In this document: piece after piece, positions 9,324 to 18,015 of the stretch | Numbering within the stretch: position 1 is the first letter of the stretch | Layout of the letters: each line of letters starts with the position of its first letter | Assembly (NCBI GenBank): GCA_017617335.1 | Contig: JAFZWK010000064.1 | Coordinates: 1-64,000, forward strand | Direction: 5' to 3' | Length of the DNA: 64,000 nt | From: Bacteroidaceae bacterium | GTDB lineage: Bacteria; Bacteroidota; Bacteroidia; Bacteroidales; Bacteroidaceae | Program-made: the position numbers and the translations under genes | The notes under the pieces: model-generated | Seen by the model: only the letters and a program-made list of their open reading frames with translations | Told to the model about the DNA's origin: nothing | Databases searched by the model: none

Positions 9324-9377
9324 CGACGTGTTAAGACGAGGATTTCAACGTGTTGTCTTTGCGGTTTCAACACGTTC
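9324..9377. repeat. 22-nt-period CAACRYGTTG array, copy 2
   Basis: Units start at 9324 (CGACGTGTTA), 9346 (CAACGTGTTG) and 9368 (CAACACGTTC), again exactly 22 nt apart. The last unit has the AC centre, the reverse-complement form. The array lies just downstream of the intact methyltransferase gene. Confidence 0.85.
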
Positions 9378-9794
9378 CCTTTTTCAACTTCACATTTTGC
9401 TTGACAATAGGTAAGCTAAGTATAGGATAAAGCTGACTATTGGAGTCCTGCCAAACTAAAGGGAGTTGTGTAGGTAGTGCGGATTCGCCACTGTTCCGGA
9501 TAAAGGTTGTTGATGCGGTTTCCTACGCATTTGCCTGGACCTAAAACATATCCTTTATAACATAGCAAAACCATTCCTCGAGGAGCAGGAACACGAACGG
9601 CCTCGCGTCTCAAGTAGCTCAGCGCCTGGGTATAACTAAGCTCTACATGGGGCATATCAGGTTCCACTGAAAAGGCTTGCGGCAAAACATGCAATGAACG
9701 AAACTTTGCGTCAAAGCCCCTCATCTCATCTGAGGAAACGCCCAACGAAGGAAGTTCCTCCACGTCACGAGGAACAGACTGAATGGCAGCACAA
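9346..9794. repeat. Right copy of the 449-bp direct duplication
   Basis: This is the parental-looking partner of 7847-8295, because here the methyltransferase gene continues intact beyond 9794. The copies share the array end, the intergenic stretch and the gene's 3' end. Confidence 0.9.
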
Positions 9795-10630
9795 TAGAAG
9801 CCCTCTCCCCTATCCCTTCCAGGCAAGAAATGACGCTCCTCCAAGAGTTTTCCTTCTAAGGACTCACAAATCCAGCGAACGTTGTCTTCATCCTCGAAAT
9901 GATTGAAAGTACAGGTACTATATATGAGCAAGCCTCCAGGCTTCAGTACATGCCAGATATCCTGCAGAATCTCGCGCTGACGACGCCAGCAAAGATCCAC
10001 ATTCTGAAGGCTCCAATCCTGAACAGCAACATTATCCTTGCGAAACATTCCCTCGCCAGAACAGGGAACGTCTGTAATCAAGAGATCAAAAGAATTTGTA
10101 AACATCTCAAAATCAGACGGATAATTCTGAGAAACCACACTACGGACAGGATATTCCCCATCAGAAGTACGCGTCCACTTCTGCATATTCTCAGCAAGGA
10201 CCTGAGCACGCTTGGGCATAGGTTCATTACTGACAAGGATAGACCCTTGCGGCAACATACCAGCCAGGAGAGTGCTTTTCCCACCTGGAGCGGCACATAG
10301 ATCCAATGCAGCACAAGGGCCAGAAGCTGGGAAATATCTGCTTATCAGCTGATATATGTACATGGAAGAAGCTTCCTGCACATAGTAGGCACCAGCATGA
10401 AGAAGAGGATCGAAGGTAAAGGCAGGCCTTTCGTGCAGGTAGTAAGCATCAGGGCACCAAGGGCATGCCTCAACATTAAGATTCTCTATCGAAAGAGTTT
10501 TTCCCTTGCGAGGATTGAGACGTATGGAGACCTCAGGCTCTGTGCTACAAAGGGCTTGACACAATGAATCAGCAGTATCAACATCATACTGCTCATGCAT
10601 CAAACGAACGAAGTCCTCAGGCAACTGCAT
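9437..10630 (-). CDS. RsmF/NOL1-NOP2-Sun family rRNA (cytosine-C5) methyltransferase
   Basis: The 397-residue protein carries the SAM-binding motif LDLCAAPGGKST at residues 109-120, the second conserved cysteine in DVPCSGEG (C190) and the catalytic YSTC (C240). These are the hallmarks of RNA m5C methyltransferases of the RsmB/RsmF group. The C-terminal ~120 residues form an RsmF-type accessory/PUA-like region. The likely substrate is rRNA, but the exact cytosine cannot be told. The gene follows thyA by 6 bp and probably belongs to the lrp-folA-thyA operon. Its 3' end is duplicated at 7847-8295. Confidence 0.9.
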   Translation of the reverse strand: MQLPEDFVRLMHEQYDVDTADSLCQALCSTEPEVSIRLNPRKGKTLSIENLNVEACPWCPDAYYLHERPAFTFDPLLHAGAYYVQEASSMYIYQLISRYFPASGPCAALDLCAAPGGKSTLLAGMLPQGSILVSNEPMPKRAQVLAENMQKWTRTSDGEYPVRSVVSQNYPSDFEMFTNSFDLLITDVPCSGEGMFRKDNVAVQDWSLQNVDLCWRRQREILQDIWHVLKPGGLLIYSTCTFNHFEDEDNVRWICESLEGKLLEERHFLPGRDRGEGFYCAAIQSVPRDVEELPSLGVSSDEMRGFDAKFRSLHVLPQAFSVEPDMPHVELSYTQALSYLRREAVRVPAPRGMVLLCYKGYVLGPGKCVGNRINNLYPEQWRIRTTYTTPFSLAGLQ

Positions 10631-10636
10631 ATTTCC

Positions 10637-11434
10637 TTACACGCTGACCACACCCTTGATGGCAGGCCAAGGGTCATAACCCTCGAGGCGAAAGTCCTCA
10701 TAATGAAAATCAAAGATGCTTTTCACATCAGGATTGATGATCATGCGAGGCAAAGGACGAGGTTCACGAGAAAGCTGCAACTTTACTTGCTCCAAATGAT
10801 TCAGGTAGATATGCGTGTCGCCTGTGGTATGAATGAATTCACCAGGCTGCAGGCCACACACTTGTGCCATCATCATGCACAACAAGGCATACGAAGCTAT
10901 ATTAAAGGGAACACCCAAGAAACAGTCAGCGCTGCGCTGATAAAGCTGCAAGCTAAGTTTCCCATCAGCCACATAAAACTGGAAAAAAGTGTGACAAGGA
11001 GGCAGGTTCATGTTCTTGATATCAGCAACATTCCATGCGCTGACAATAATGCGACGCGAATCAGGATTATTCTTGATCGTATCCACAACCTGTTGAATCT
11101 GATCGATATAGCCTCCCTCATAGTCGGGCCACGAGCGCCACTGATAGCCATAAATGTGTCCCAAATCCCCCGTTACAGGATCAGCCCATTCGTTCCATAT
11201 TCGGACTCCATTCTCTTGAAGATACTTCACATTGGTGTCACCATTTAGGAACCAGAGAAGCTCGTAGATGATGGATTTCAGGTGAACTTTCTTAGTGGTC
11301 AACAAAGGGAATCCATCTGCCAGATTGAAACGCATCTGGTGAGCGAAAACACTGATTGTGCCTGTTCCTGTACGATCTTCTTTCCGATACCCCTCATTCA
11401 AGATGCGGGTAAGTAAATCTAAATATGGTTTCAT
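10637..11434 (-). CDS. thyA: Thymidylate synthase
   Basis: ThyA methylates dUMP to dTMP with 5,10-methylene-tetrahydrofolate, releasing dihydrofolate. The 265 residues match the family length. Visible signatures are the phosphate-binding [10 protein letters not shown] near residue 18, the catalytic cysteine C147 in [10 protein letters not shown], and [20 protein letters not shown]. The start overlaps the folA stop by 4 bases (11431-11434), so the two are translationally coupled. DHFR recycles the dihydrofolate this enzyme makes. Confidence 0.98.
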   Translation of the reverse strand: MKPYLDLLTRILNEGYRKEDRTGTGTISVFAHQMRFNLADGFPLLTTKKVHLKSIIYELLWFLNGDTNVKYLQENGVRIWNEWADPVTGDLGHIYGYQWRSWPDYEGGYIDQIQQVVDTIKNNPDSRRIIVSAWNVADIKNMNLPPCHTFFQFYVADGKLSLQLYQRSADCFLGVPFNIASYALLCMMMAQVCGLQPGEFIHTTGDTHIYLNHLEQVKLQLSREPRPLPRMIINPDVKSIFDFHYEDFRLEGYDPWPAIKGVVSV

Positions 11435-11916
11435 TTCCGTGTGTAATCAACAAATCTGTAAGCTTGAGCATGCCGTTCATCAACACCATGAAATTCCATG
11501 AAAGTAACTTCCCAATCATCGTTGTTATACGTAGGGAAGAAAGCATCAGCTTTTGCTGGCGTATCCAACACTTCAGTCAAGCATAATCGATCGGCCAAAG
11601 GAAACGCCTCAGCATACACGCTGGAACCACCAATGATAAAAACTTCCTCATCTGGTAAGCATGTATCCAAAGCCTTTGTCAAAGATGAATAAACCTCCGC
11701 GCCTGGCAATTCCTTCACATTGCGTGACAAGACGATGTTGCGCCGATTAGGTAAAGCGCCCTTAGGAAGCGAGTCAAAAGTGCGACGTCCCATGATCACA
11801 GTATGACCACTAGTCAATGATTTGAATCGACGCAAGTCATTGGGAAGGTGATAAAGAAGGTCATTTTGATAACCTATTGCTCCATTCTGAGCAACTGCAG
11901 CAATGATACAGATCAT
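11431..11916 (-). CDS. folA: Dihydrofolate reductase
   Basis: The 161-residue protein reduces dihydrofolate to tetrahydrofolate with NADPH. The N-terminus [12 protein letters not shown] and the substrate-binding acid D27 in LPNDLRRFK are typical, followed by the NADPH site [15 protein letters not shown] and later [12 protein letters not shown]. It overlaps lrp by 4 bases upstream and thyA by 4 bases downstream, so all three genes are coupled. Confidence 0.98.
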   Translation of the reverse strand: MICIIAAVAQNGAIGYQNDLLYHLPNDLRRFKSLTSGHTVIMGRRTFDSLPKGALPNRRNIVLSRNVKELPGAEVYSSLTKALDTCLPDEEVFIIGGSSVYAEAFPLADRLCLTEVLDTPAKADAFFPTYNNDDWEVTFMEFHGVDERHAQAYRFVDYTRK

Positions 11917-12395
11917 GCCTCCTGAGAATTTTCGAAATTGGGGATAGGCAATTGGCGCTTAATGGCCTCGTTGAAAGAGATGATTGTCTCACTACGCTGC
12001 AATCCCAATGGCTGAAGTTTATCGTGAATAATGCTCAACAAGTGATGATTGTTATGAGCATATATCTTGATAAACATGTCATACGTTCCTGTAGTATAGT
12101 GGCATTCCACAACCTCAGGAATATTGTGTAGTTCTTCAACTACATGATCAAAGTCGGATGGATCCTTGAGGAACAAACCCACGAAGGCACATGTCCCATA
12201 TCCCAATGCTTCAGGATCAAAGACAAACTGAGAACCTTTGATAATCCCCTGCTGAACCAACTTTTGGATACGTTGATGGATTGCGGCACCAGAAACATGA
12301 CATTCTCGAGCAACCTCAAGAAATGGTATACGTGCGTTATCAGCAATCATTTTCAATATTTGCTCATCAAGAGCATCTATATTCACTACTGTCAT
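11913..12395 (-). CDS. Lrp/AsnC family transcriptional regulator
   Basis: I take the start at 12395 (MTVVNIDALDEQ, 160 residues). The longer frame from 12452 would run through the promoter and terminator. An N-terminal helix-turn-helix (ILKMIADNARIPFLEVAREC, then VSGAAIHQRIQKLVQQGII) precedes an RAM/AsnC ligand-binding domain. Family members respond to amino acids. Leading a folate/thymidylate operon is unusual and may tie one-carbon metabolism to amino-acid status (inference). Confidence 0.92.
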   Translation of the reverse strand: MTVVNIDALDEQILKMIADNARIPFLEVARECHVSGAAIHQRIQKLVQQGIIKGSQFVFDPEALGYGTCAFVGLFLKDPSDFDHVVEELHNIPEVVECHYTTGTYDMFIKIYAHNNHHLLSIIHDKLQPLGLQRSETIISFNEAIKRQLPIPNFENSQEA

Positions 12396-12418
12396 AAGAA
12401 AAAAACTTTTTATTTGTG

Positions 12419-12426
12419 CAAATATA
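12419..12426 (-). promoter_or_regulatory. -7 box of the lrp-folA-thyA operon
   Basis: The minus strand reads TATATTTG, a match to TAnnTTTG, about 24 nt before the chosen lrp start. It directly follows the U-tract of the upstream terminator, so the two signals are fused. Confidence 0.6.
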
Positions 12427-12460
12427 TAAAAAAAAGGCGACTCATACAACATGAATCGCC
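12427..12460 (-). terminator. Intrinsic terminator of the exb operon
   Basis: Arms 12451-12460 and 12436-12445 pair over 10 bp with one mismatch around a 5-nt loop. On the minus strand the stem is followed by nine T residues (12427-12435). It lies 64 bp after the last exbD stop. Confidence 0.85.
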
Positions 12461-12523
12461 TCTTTTCTATGTTACTGAAGAAAAAAGTCTTTCAGTTACG
12501 ATTTTAAATGCAAATTACCCTTT

Positions 12524-12982
12524 TCAGTTACGATGCGTAGCAGAGTAGTTGATACGCAACGCCCAAGATTTACGCAGTACTTCTTTGATATCGGTAATAT
12601 AACCCATCTGAGTGTACTGATCAGCCTTAATGGAAATCACCTGCTCTGCTTGGTTCATCATTCCCTGACGCTCAGCTGCTACGAAATCCATTACCTCGCG
12701 AGGTTCTGCATAACGGTCGTTAAGTTGGATACGAGTTCCGCTTCCCATCTGTGCACGCAAAGCATCCGTTGGAGGACCAACGTAGATGAATGACACGACA
12801 GACTTCTTTTCCAGCTTCTCCAACTCCGTACCCTGAGGAACTGTGAACTTAACCTTAAGAGTAACCTCACGCATAGTGGTTACCATCATGAAGAAAAACA
12901 GAATGGTAAAAATCAAGTCAGGCAGAGATGATGTATTCATCTCAGGCATTTCGCGACTTTGTCTTCTCTTAAATCCTGCCAT
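12524..12982 (-). CDS. exbD: ExbD/TolR family biopolymer transport protein (second copy)
   Basis: This 152-residue protein has one N-terminal membrane helix with the proton-relay aspartate D22 (SLPDLIFTILFFFMM), then a periplasmic domain. ExbD works with ExbB as a proton channel that powers TonB and drives outer-membrane receptors. The gene starts 2 bp after the first exbD stops. It is the last gene of the operon and is followed by the terminator at 12427-12460. Confidence 0.93.
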   Translation of the reverse strand: MAGFKRRQSREMPEMNTSSLPDLIFTILFFFMMVTTMREVTLKVKFTVPQGTELEKLEKKSVVSFIYVGPPTDALRAQMGSGTRIQLNDRYAEPREVMDFVAAERQGMMNQAEQVISIKADQYTQMGYITDIKEVLRKSWALRINYSATHRN

Positions 12983-12984
12983 AT

Positions 12985-13572
12985 TTAGTTTCCTCCATAA
13001 TTTTTGGGTTCGGCCTCAGAGATCTTCTGAGGATAATACTTACGTATTGCAATCTTCTCCTCTTCCTTCAGATTAGCATAGCTACGGCCAAACTTTTCCT
13101 TGGAAACCTCCTCACGCAGTTCATTGTATGCAGCAACCAATTCGTTCTGAACCTGGAAGTAAGCAGCATACGGGGTACCACGGTCGGTCTGAACAGAGAT
13201 GACATGCTTGTCAGTAATATAGCAACGGCCCAGAATGTCGATATCCACCTCATGCTTTTCAGGCAATGTGGGTGAATTTGCCTCATTCTTGATAAACTCC
13301 TTTGCTCGAGCACGCAGCTCGCTGACATCGATATATTCGTGGTTGCACATCAGATTACCTGCAGCATTGATACGCACATTGAGTACGTTTCTTTCCTTTA
13401 CATCGATTTGTGCATCCTCTTGATCAGGATCTGGTGGTTGGGGCAGACGACGGGCAAGACCCATGTCTGTATCCATTGATGTCGTAACCAAGAAGAAGAT
13501 CAGCAACATAAAAGAAATATCTGCGGTAGAACTGGTGTTCAAACCCGGCATTTTCTTTTTCTTTCTTGCCAT
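12985..13572 (-). CDS. exbD: ExbD/TolR family biopolymer transport protein (first copy)
   Basis: The protein has 195 residues, a basic N-terminus, a membrane helix with D18 (STADISFMLLIFFLVTT) and a long periplasmic domain ending in Pro/Glu/Asn-rich sequence. It is longer and more diverged than its neighbour, so the two are not simple duplicates. Paired exbD genes behind exbB are common in Bacteroidetes, where they may serve separate TonB proteins or form heteromers (inference). Confidence 0.93.
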   Translation of the reverse strand: MARKKKKMPGLNTSSTADISFMLLIFFLVTTSMDTDMGLARRLPQPPDPDQEDAQIDVKERNVLNVRINAAGNLMCNHEYIDVSELRARAKEFIKNEANSPTLPEKHEVDIDILGRCYITDKHVISVQTDRGTPYAAYFQVQNELVAAYNELREEVSKEKFGRSYANLKEEEKIAIRKYYPQKISEAEPKNYGGN

Positions 13573-13599
13573 ATCTTTTAAATCACTTATTGATGTATA

Positions 13600-14085
13600 T
13601 TACTTGCTTGCACTCTTAGCGAGAACACCTGTCATACTGACAGCTACAGCAATAGCTGCAGCAACAATCAGGATACCAATTGAGACACAAAATGCGTCAA
13701 CCACAGTAACCCAACCACCCGTTGTGACTGTACCATCGGATGCTGTGAAGTCAGGTTCACCTAAACCCAGAACAACGCCAACAACCAAAGATGCAACCAA
13801 TAGAATAATTGTGAACAACGTGATCTTACCACCAGGAACACCTGTAGATGCAGCAGGATCGTTACCTTTGTTACTTCGGATGCCACAAATGACACCCCAG
13901 ATGGTCAGTATAGCTGTGGCGATGATCATGAGGTACATCAGCCACATCACTACGTCTGTCAAGATTGGTTCGTTGTGGTCACCTACAGGATTATTGTAGC
14001 CGATCGTCATGAAAAGAGCGAAGCAAACTACGATAATTCCAATGCAGATGTACAGAGCCATCTTGGAAATTTTCTCTATCTTCAT
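13600..14085 (-). CDS. Four-helix membrane protein of the ExbB/ExbD operon
   Basis: The 161-residue protein has about four membrane segments, near residues 10-28, 45-68, 86-108 and 124-150. A Gly/Asn/Pro-rich loop (SNKGNDPAASTGVPGGK) lies in the middle. I see no catalytic motif and cannot name a family. Its place between exbB (33 bp upstream) and exbD (27 bp downstream) points to a role in the same proton-driven complex. Confidence 0.8.
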   Translation of the reverse strand: MKIEKISKMALYICIGIIVVCFALFMTIGYNNPVGDHNEPILTDVVMWLMYLMIIATAILTIWGVICGIRSNKGNDPAASTGVPGGKITLFTIILLVASLVVGVVLGLGEPDFTASDGTVTTGGWVTVVDAFCVSIGILIVAAAIAVAVSMTGVLAKSASK

Positions 14086-14117
14086 AGATTTACTCTCCTA
14101 CTATAAATCGGTTATAA

Positions 14118-14960
14118 TTACTTCTTGCACTTGTCGGACTTAACGCACATGATAAGCAGTTCCTGTGCAGCTTCCTCCATGTTAGAAGTCAAAGACTCTA
14201 CCTTTGAAAGGATATAGTTGTAGAACACCTGCAATACCAATGCAACGATAATACCGAAGATAGTGGTGATCAGAGCGACCTTCATACCACCAGCAACAAC
14301 GGTAGGACTGATATCACCAGCACGCTGGATATCATCGAATGCCATAACCATACCGATTACAGTTCCCAAGAATCCCAAAGAAGGAGCCATAGCGATGAAC
14401 AAGGTAATCCAAGAGCAATTCTCTTCGAGGTAAGTGCCCTGAACCTCAGCTTCCATATTGATGGTACGTTCGATAGTACCGATATCGTTACGGTCGTTAG
14501 AAGCCAAGCACTCCATAGCCTTGCCACTAACCTGTGCAACAGGCCCTCGAGTATTCTTACACTTATCAATAGCCTCAGAGATCTTGCCAGCAGCAACCAG
14601 CTGAGCCAGTTCTTCAGTGAACTTGCGAGTATTGATCTGAGCCAGACTCAAATAAACAATACGCTCGATACAGAATGCCAAACCGAGAACCAATGCGATG
14701 GCAACCAGAGACATGAAGCCAGCACCACCTTCGATGTACTTTGTCTTCAAAGACTTGAAGATACCCTCATTTTCCTCTTCTACCACAGGAGCGATTTCCT
14801 CAGGAGCAGGTTCAGCTGCAGCGGTGTCTACAGCGGTAGTGTCTTCTGAAACAGCAGTAGTTTCGGGAGCAGCAGCTTCCTCATCTTGAGCCATAAGGGG
14901 AGATGTTGCTCCAAAAGAGCAAGCAGCAACCATTGCTACAATAGCAAAAAACTTTTTCAT
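14118..14960 (-). CDS. exbB: MotA/TolQ/ExbB family proton channel protein
   Basis: The 280 residues start with a signal peptide (MKKFFAIVAMVAACSFGATS) and an acidic Ala/Pro/Thr-rich stretch to ~65. Three membrane helices follow, near 72-95, ~180-205 (MAPSLGFLGTVIGMVMAF, the MotA/TolQ/ExbB core) and ~225-250. ExbB forms the pentameric ring around ExbD that converts proton flow into TonB movement. It is the first gene of the operon. The tRNA-Ser gene lies just upstream on the same strand, and no TAnnTTTG box is obvious between them. Confidence 0.93.
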   Translation of the reverse strand: MKKFFAIVAMVAACSFGATSPLMAQDEEAAAPETTAVSEDTTAVDTAAAEPAPEEIAPVVEEENEGIFKSLKTKYIEGGAGFMSLVAIALVLGLAFCIERIVYLSLAQINTRKFTEELAQLVAAGKISEAIDKCKNTRGPVAQVSGKAMECLASNDRNDIGTIERTINMEAEVQGTYLEENCSWITLFIAMAPSLGFLGTVIGMVMAFDDIQRAGDISPTVVAGGMKVALITTIFGIIVALVLQVFYNYILSKVESLTSNMEEAAQELLIMCVKSDKCKK

Positions 14961-15022
14961 TTTGTTTTGTGTTTAATGTTAATTAAATTAGTATTTATTT
15001 GTTTAATATCTTTCACTTTATG

Positions 15023-15110
15023 CGGAGAGAGCGAGATTCGAACTCGCGAACCAGTTTTGCCGGTCACACGCTTTCCAGGCGTGCCTCTTCAGCCACTCGA
15101 GCATCTCTCC
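15023..15110 (-). tRNA. tRNA-Ser (GGA)
   Basis: The 88-nt minus-strand sequence folds as a type II tRNA with a long variable arm. The acceptor stem pairs GGAGAGA with TCTCTCC, discriminator G at 15023. The anticodon loop is CTGGAAA in a CACGC/GCGTG stem, so the anticodon is GGA (UCC/UCU codons). The T-arm contains GTTCGAATC. CCA is not encoded. Confidence 0.95.
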
Positions 15111-15240
15111 ATGCTAAGAATTGGCATCAGCAAACGTCATAATACACGTTTTCGGATACAAAAATATCTTTTTTTTTATATATTTCCAATCTAAATGCAA
15201 AAAAGTTTCTCACAAGGGGTGTTTTTTTGTTATTTCGCAC

Positions 15241-16023
15241 CTATACCAACCTATCCAAACGACTAAAAATCGACATTACGTTGGCATTTGTGCATTCTGA
15301 CACTTCTTCTTCAGAAACCTTATATATAATAGATAGTTCTTTCAGGACCTCAATGGCATAAGAACTTTCATTCCGTTGGCCTCGATGAGGCACTGGAGCC
15401 AAATAAGGTGAATCTGTCTCGATGACAATTCTGGAAAGTGGAACATGCAGAAGTACTTCTGGCAAAAGAGATTTCTTGTAAGTAAGCACTCCACCTATTC
15501 CAAGTGCAAAACTTGGGAATGAAAGCAATTCCTGAGCCTCCTCTAAAGTGCCACCAAAACAATGAAAGACACCTCGAAGGTTCTCTCTCCGATGACGTTC
15601 CATGATGTCGACCAGTTCCTTGTGTGCAGAACGTGAATGAATCACAAGGGGCAGATCATAGCGAACAGCCCACTCTATCTGTCGTTCAAAAGCCTCTTGT
15701 TGCTCATCGTAAAGACTTCGATCCCAATAATAATCCAATCCCACCTCACCCACAGCGATATAAGGATGAACGCCTTGAAGCCGATGTTCCATCTCATCCA
15801 AGACAAAGTGGAAATCCTCAGTCAAATCCGTGGGATGAAGGCCCATCATAGGATAGAGATAACCTGCATATCGCTCACACAGGTCCAACATAGGTTGGAT
15901 GCTCTCTGCATTGATATTAGGCAAGAGGATTTTTTCAATCCCCTCCTTCTGAGCCCGAAGTATTACCTGATCGATATCCTCCGCAAATTCAGGACCATAG
16001 ATATGACTGTGAGTATCAATCAC
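15241..16023 (-). CDS. tatD: TatD family metal-dependent hydrolase/DNase
   Basis: This 260-residue TIM-barrel protein starts MIDTHSHIYG with the metal-binding HxH (H5, H7). Further family motifs are VGEVGLDYYWD, IHSRSAHKE, VFHCFGGTLEEAQ and the final IETDSPYLAP. TatD enzymes are magnesium-dependent 3'-5' exonucleases, some linked to DNA repair and tRNA quality control. It starts 13 bp after the polyprenyl synthase stop and is probably co-transcribed. Confidence 0.93.
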   Translation of the reverse strand: MIDTHSHIYGPEFAEDIDQVILRAQKEGIEKILLPNINAESIQPMLDLCERYAGYLYPMMGLHPTDLTEDFHFVLDEMEHRLQGVHPYIAVGEVGLDYYWDRSLYDEQQEAFERQIEWAVRYDLPLVIHSRSAHKELVDIMERHRRENLRGVFHCFGGTLEEAQELLSFPSFALGIGGVLTYKKSLLPEVLLHVPLSRIVIETDSPYLAPVPHRGQRNESSYAIEVLKELSIIYKVSEEEVSECTNANVMSIFSRLDRLV

Positions 16024-16036
16024 CTGACTACCAAGA

Positions 16037-17011
16037 TTAAGATTGTCTGTTTATCAATTGGAGAGCATAGTTCCATAGTTGGGATTTCTTTTCCTTGGGA
16101 AGACTTACCTCCTGCAAACTCTGTTCAGCCAATTGAAAATACTCATTGATTTTCTGGTCACACAACTCACGGATACCAATTTCGTTGTAGAGACGAGTCA
16201 CTGCATCTATCTTCTCCTGAGGATCATATTCCGTGCGTGAAATCCAAGATTCTAACTCCTTGCGCTGCTCTTTGTTGGCACGCTCAAAAGCATTGATAAG
16301 CATATACGTTTTCTTATTACAAAGAATATCGCCACCAATTCTCTTGCCAAACACACTAAAGTCGCCATACACATCTAAATAATCGTCTTGTAACTGGAAA
16401 GCCAATCCGATTCTCTCCCCAAAAGCATAGAGGGCATCTGCATCTTCGCTCGTGGCACCTCCCAAGAGGGCGCCAATCTTGACAGCACAAGCCAGCAATA
16501 CACTGGTTTTCAGACGTATCATCTCCAGATATTCTTCCTCTTTCACATCATTCCGATTTTCGAACTCCATGTCATATTGCTGTCCTTCTGAAATCTCCAG
16601 AGCCGTCTGGCTAAACACTTTCATCACGGCTGGCAGGTGGGTCGAATCACATTGTTGCATACGGATGAAGGAATCTACCATCATGGTATCACCGCTTAAT
16701 ATAGCTGTATTATCATCCCATACCTTGTGTACACAAGGCTTTCCACGTCGCACATCTGCTCGATCCATCACATCATCGTGGAGAAGAGTGAAATTATGGT
16801 AGATTTCCAGACCCAAAGCTTGCATCATGATGCTCTCCACGTCTTCCTTATACATATTATAAGAGAGGAGCATCAGTACTGGGCGCAATCGCTTTCCACC
16901 CAACGAAAGTTCATATTTGATGGGCTCATAAAGACCTTGAGGTTGTCTGTCATACACCAGATTATCCAGTGCTTGGTTAACCTTTTCCAAAAGTTGGTTG
17001 CTTGAATACAT
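16037..17011 (-). CDS. Trans-polyprenyl diphosphate synthase
   Basis: The 324-residue protein carries both aspartate-rich motifs, DDVMD at residues 79-83 and DDYLD at 209-213, plus the GGKRLRP signature near residue 38. It condenses isopentenyl diphosphate with allylic diphosphates. Chain length cannot be settled from motifs alone; Bacteroidetes relatives are often annotated as geranylgeranyl- or octaprenyl-type enzymes. The isoprenoid gene ispH lies in the porQ-cmk-ispH block 2.7 kb away. Confidence 0.92.
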   Translation of the reverse strand: MYSSNQLLEKVNQALDNLVYDRQPQGLYEPIKYELSLGGKRLRPVLMLLSYNMYKEDVESIMMQALGLEIYHNFTLLHDDVMDRADVRRGKPCVHKVWDDNTAILSGDTMMVDSFIRMQQCDSTHLPAVMKVFSQTALEISEGQQYDMEFENRNDVKEEEYLEMIRLKTSVLLACAVKIGALLGGATSEDADALYAFGERIGLAFQLQDDYLDVYGDFSVFGKRIGGDILCNKKTYMLINAFERANKEQRKELESWISRTEYDPQEKIDAVTRLYNEIGIRELCDQKINEYFQLAEQSLQEVSLPKEKKSQLWNYALQLINRQS

Positions 17012-17054
17012 TATTTTTGGTATTTCTTTGGATTACTATTCGTTATCAAACGCA

Positions 17055-17084
17055 AAGGCTGCCCACCAAACGGAGAGCAGCCTT
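17055..17084 (-). terminator. Probable terminator after tonB
   Basis: Arms 17077-17084 and 17055-17062 (AAGGCTGC/GCAGCCTT) form an 8-bp stem with a 14-nt loop, downstream of the tonB stop. The following T-run is short, so support is moderate. Confidence 0.45.
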
Positions 17085-17124
17085 GACTATTAACATTGAT
17101 TTAATCTCTTTTCAAATATCAGAA

Positions 17125-17847
17125 TTAGTTCAAACGGAACATAACAGGAAGATTGAAACGAGAACGCACGTTCTTGTTACCTTGACGAGCAGGCTTCCAC
17201 TTAGGCATCTCCTTTACCACACGCTCTGCTTCCTTGGTCAGGTTGGGGTCTGGACTGCGCACTGTCTTCACATCAACAATGGTTCCGTCCTTGTTAACCA
17301 CAAACTGCACAATAACACGACCCTGAACACCCTGCTCCTGACAAATGGAAGGATACTTGATGTGCTCGCTCAACCACTTGAAACAAGCCTCATCACCACC
17401 AGGGAACTGAGCATTTTCCTCAACAACGTCGAAAATACGGTCATCATCATCAGCCTCTACGATAGGACCTACAGGACCTGTTGCAACGGCAGCAGTGGGT
17501 GCACCAGTACCTACTACAGCTGTGATGGCCTGATTCATTTCCTCGCTGGTCTCAACTTCCTCCTCAGGGAGTTCTGTCTCGTTGTCCACGATGTTGATAA
17601 TCTCAGCAACTTTGGGAGCAGCTGCTGGAGGAGGAGCTACAATCTCTTGCTGCTGAGTGATGGGAATCATGTCCTCTTCCATTCTGAACTCATAAATCTT
17701 TTCTTCTTCAACGGCTTTCACGTCGCGCTGAGTGTACTCAAATGCTACGAACATAGCAGCCAAAGCCAAAACATAACCAATCAGGATGTTAGTCGACTTT
17801 TGGCCACGAAGTTCATCGTTTACATTTACTGTTTTGTTTGTTTCCAT
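17125..17847 (-). CDS. tonB: TonB family energy transducer
   Basis: The 240 residues comprise a cytosolic N-terminus, one membrane helix (~20-40, ILIGYVLALAAMFVAFEY), a Pro/Ala/Glu-rich periplasmic linker and a C-terminal TonB domain (VQGRVIVQFVVNKDGTIVDV to the end). TonB carries ExbB/ExbD energy to outer-membrane receptors. It is set apart from the exb operon by tatD and the prenyl synthase and has its own promoter box at 17885-17892, which suggests separate control. Confidence 0.94.
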   Translation of the reverse strand: METNKTVNVNDELRGQKSTNILIGYVLALAAMFVAFEYTQRDVKAVEEEKIYEFRMEEDMIPITQQQEIVAPPPAAAPKVAEIINIVDNETELPEEEVETSEEMNQAITAVVGTGAPTAAVATGPVGPIVEADDDDRIFDVVEENAQFPGGDEACFKWLSEHIKYPSICQEQGVQGRVIVQFVVNKDGTIVDVKTVRSPDPNLTKEAERVVKEMPKWKPARQGNKNVRSRFNLPVMFRLN

Positions 17848-17884
17848 ATGATATTATTTTTTCTTTTTTCACGACTCTTTGGGA

Positions 17885-17892
17885 CAAATGTA
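17885..17892 (-). promoter_or_regulatory. -7 box of tonB
   Basis: The minus strand reads TACATTTG, a full TAnnTTTG match, about 40 nt before the tonB start. Confidence 0.6.
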
Positions 17893-17988
17893 GCACATTT
17901 TTTTCATTCCGCATATTCTCTTTTGCTATTTTTTTTCAAACTTACGCATTTTTTATGCATTCTGGACCGATATTGGGAGAAAATACAC

Positions 17989-17996
17989 TACCTTTG
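17989..17996 (+). promoter_or_regulatory. -7 box of porQ-cmk-ispH
   Basis: TACCTTTG lies 19 nt before the porQ start codon, implying a leader of roughly 12 nt. With the tonB box it forms a divergent promoter region between 17848 and 18015. Confidence 0.6.
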
Positions 17997-18015
17997 AACC
18001 CAAAACATTATTTAT

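Noticed and set aside
7847..9794. An insertion sequence or integrative element
   Set aside because: No transposase or integrase is visible; only the direct duplication and an orphan gene support insertion.
11913..12452. A longer Lrp protein starting at 12452
   Set aside because: It would translate the terminator and promoter region; 12395 is a better start.
17002..17997. A 331-residue frame opposite tonB
   Set aside because: It lies over the tonB coding region and has no family features.
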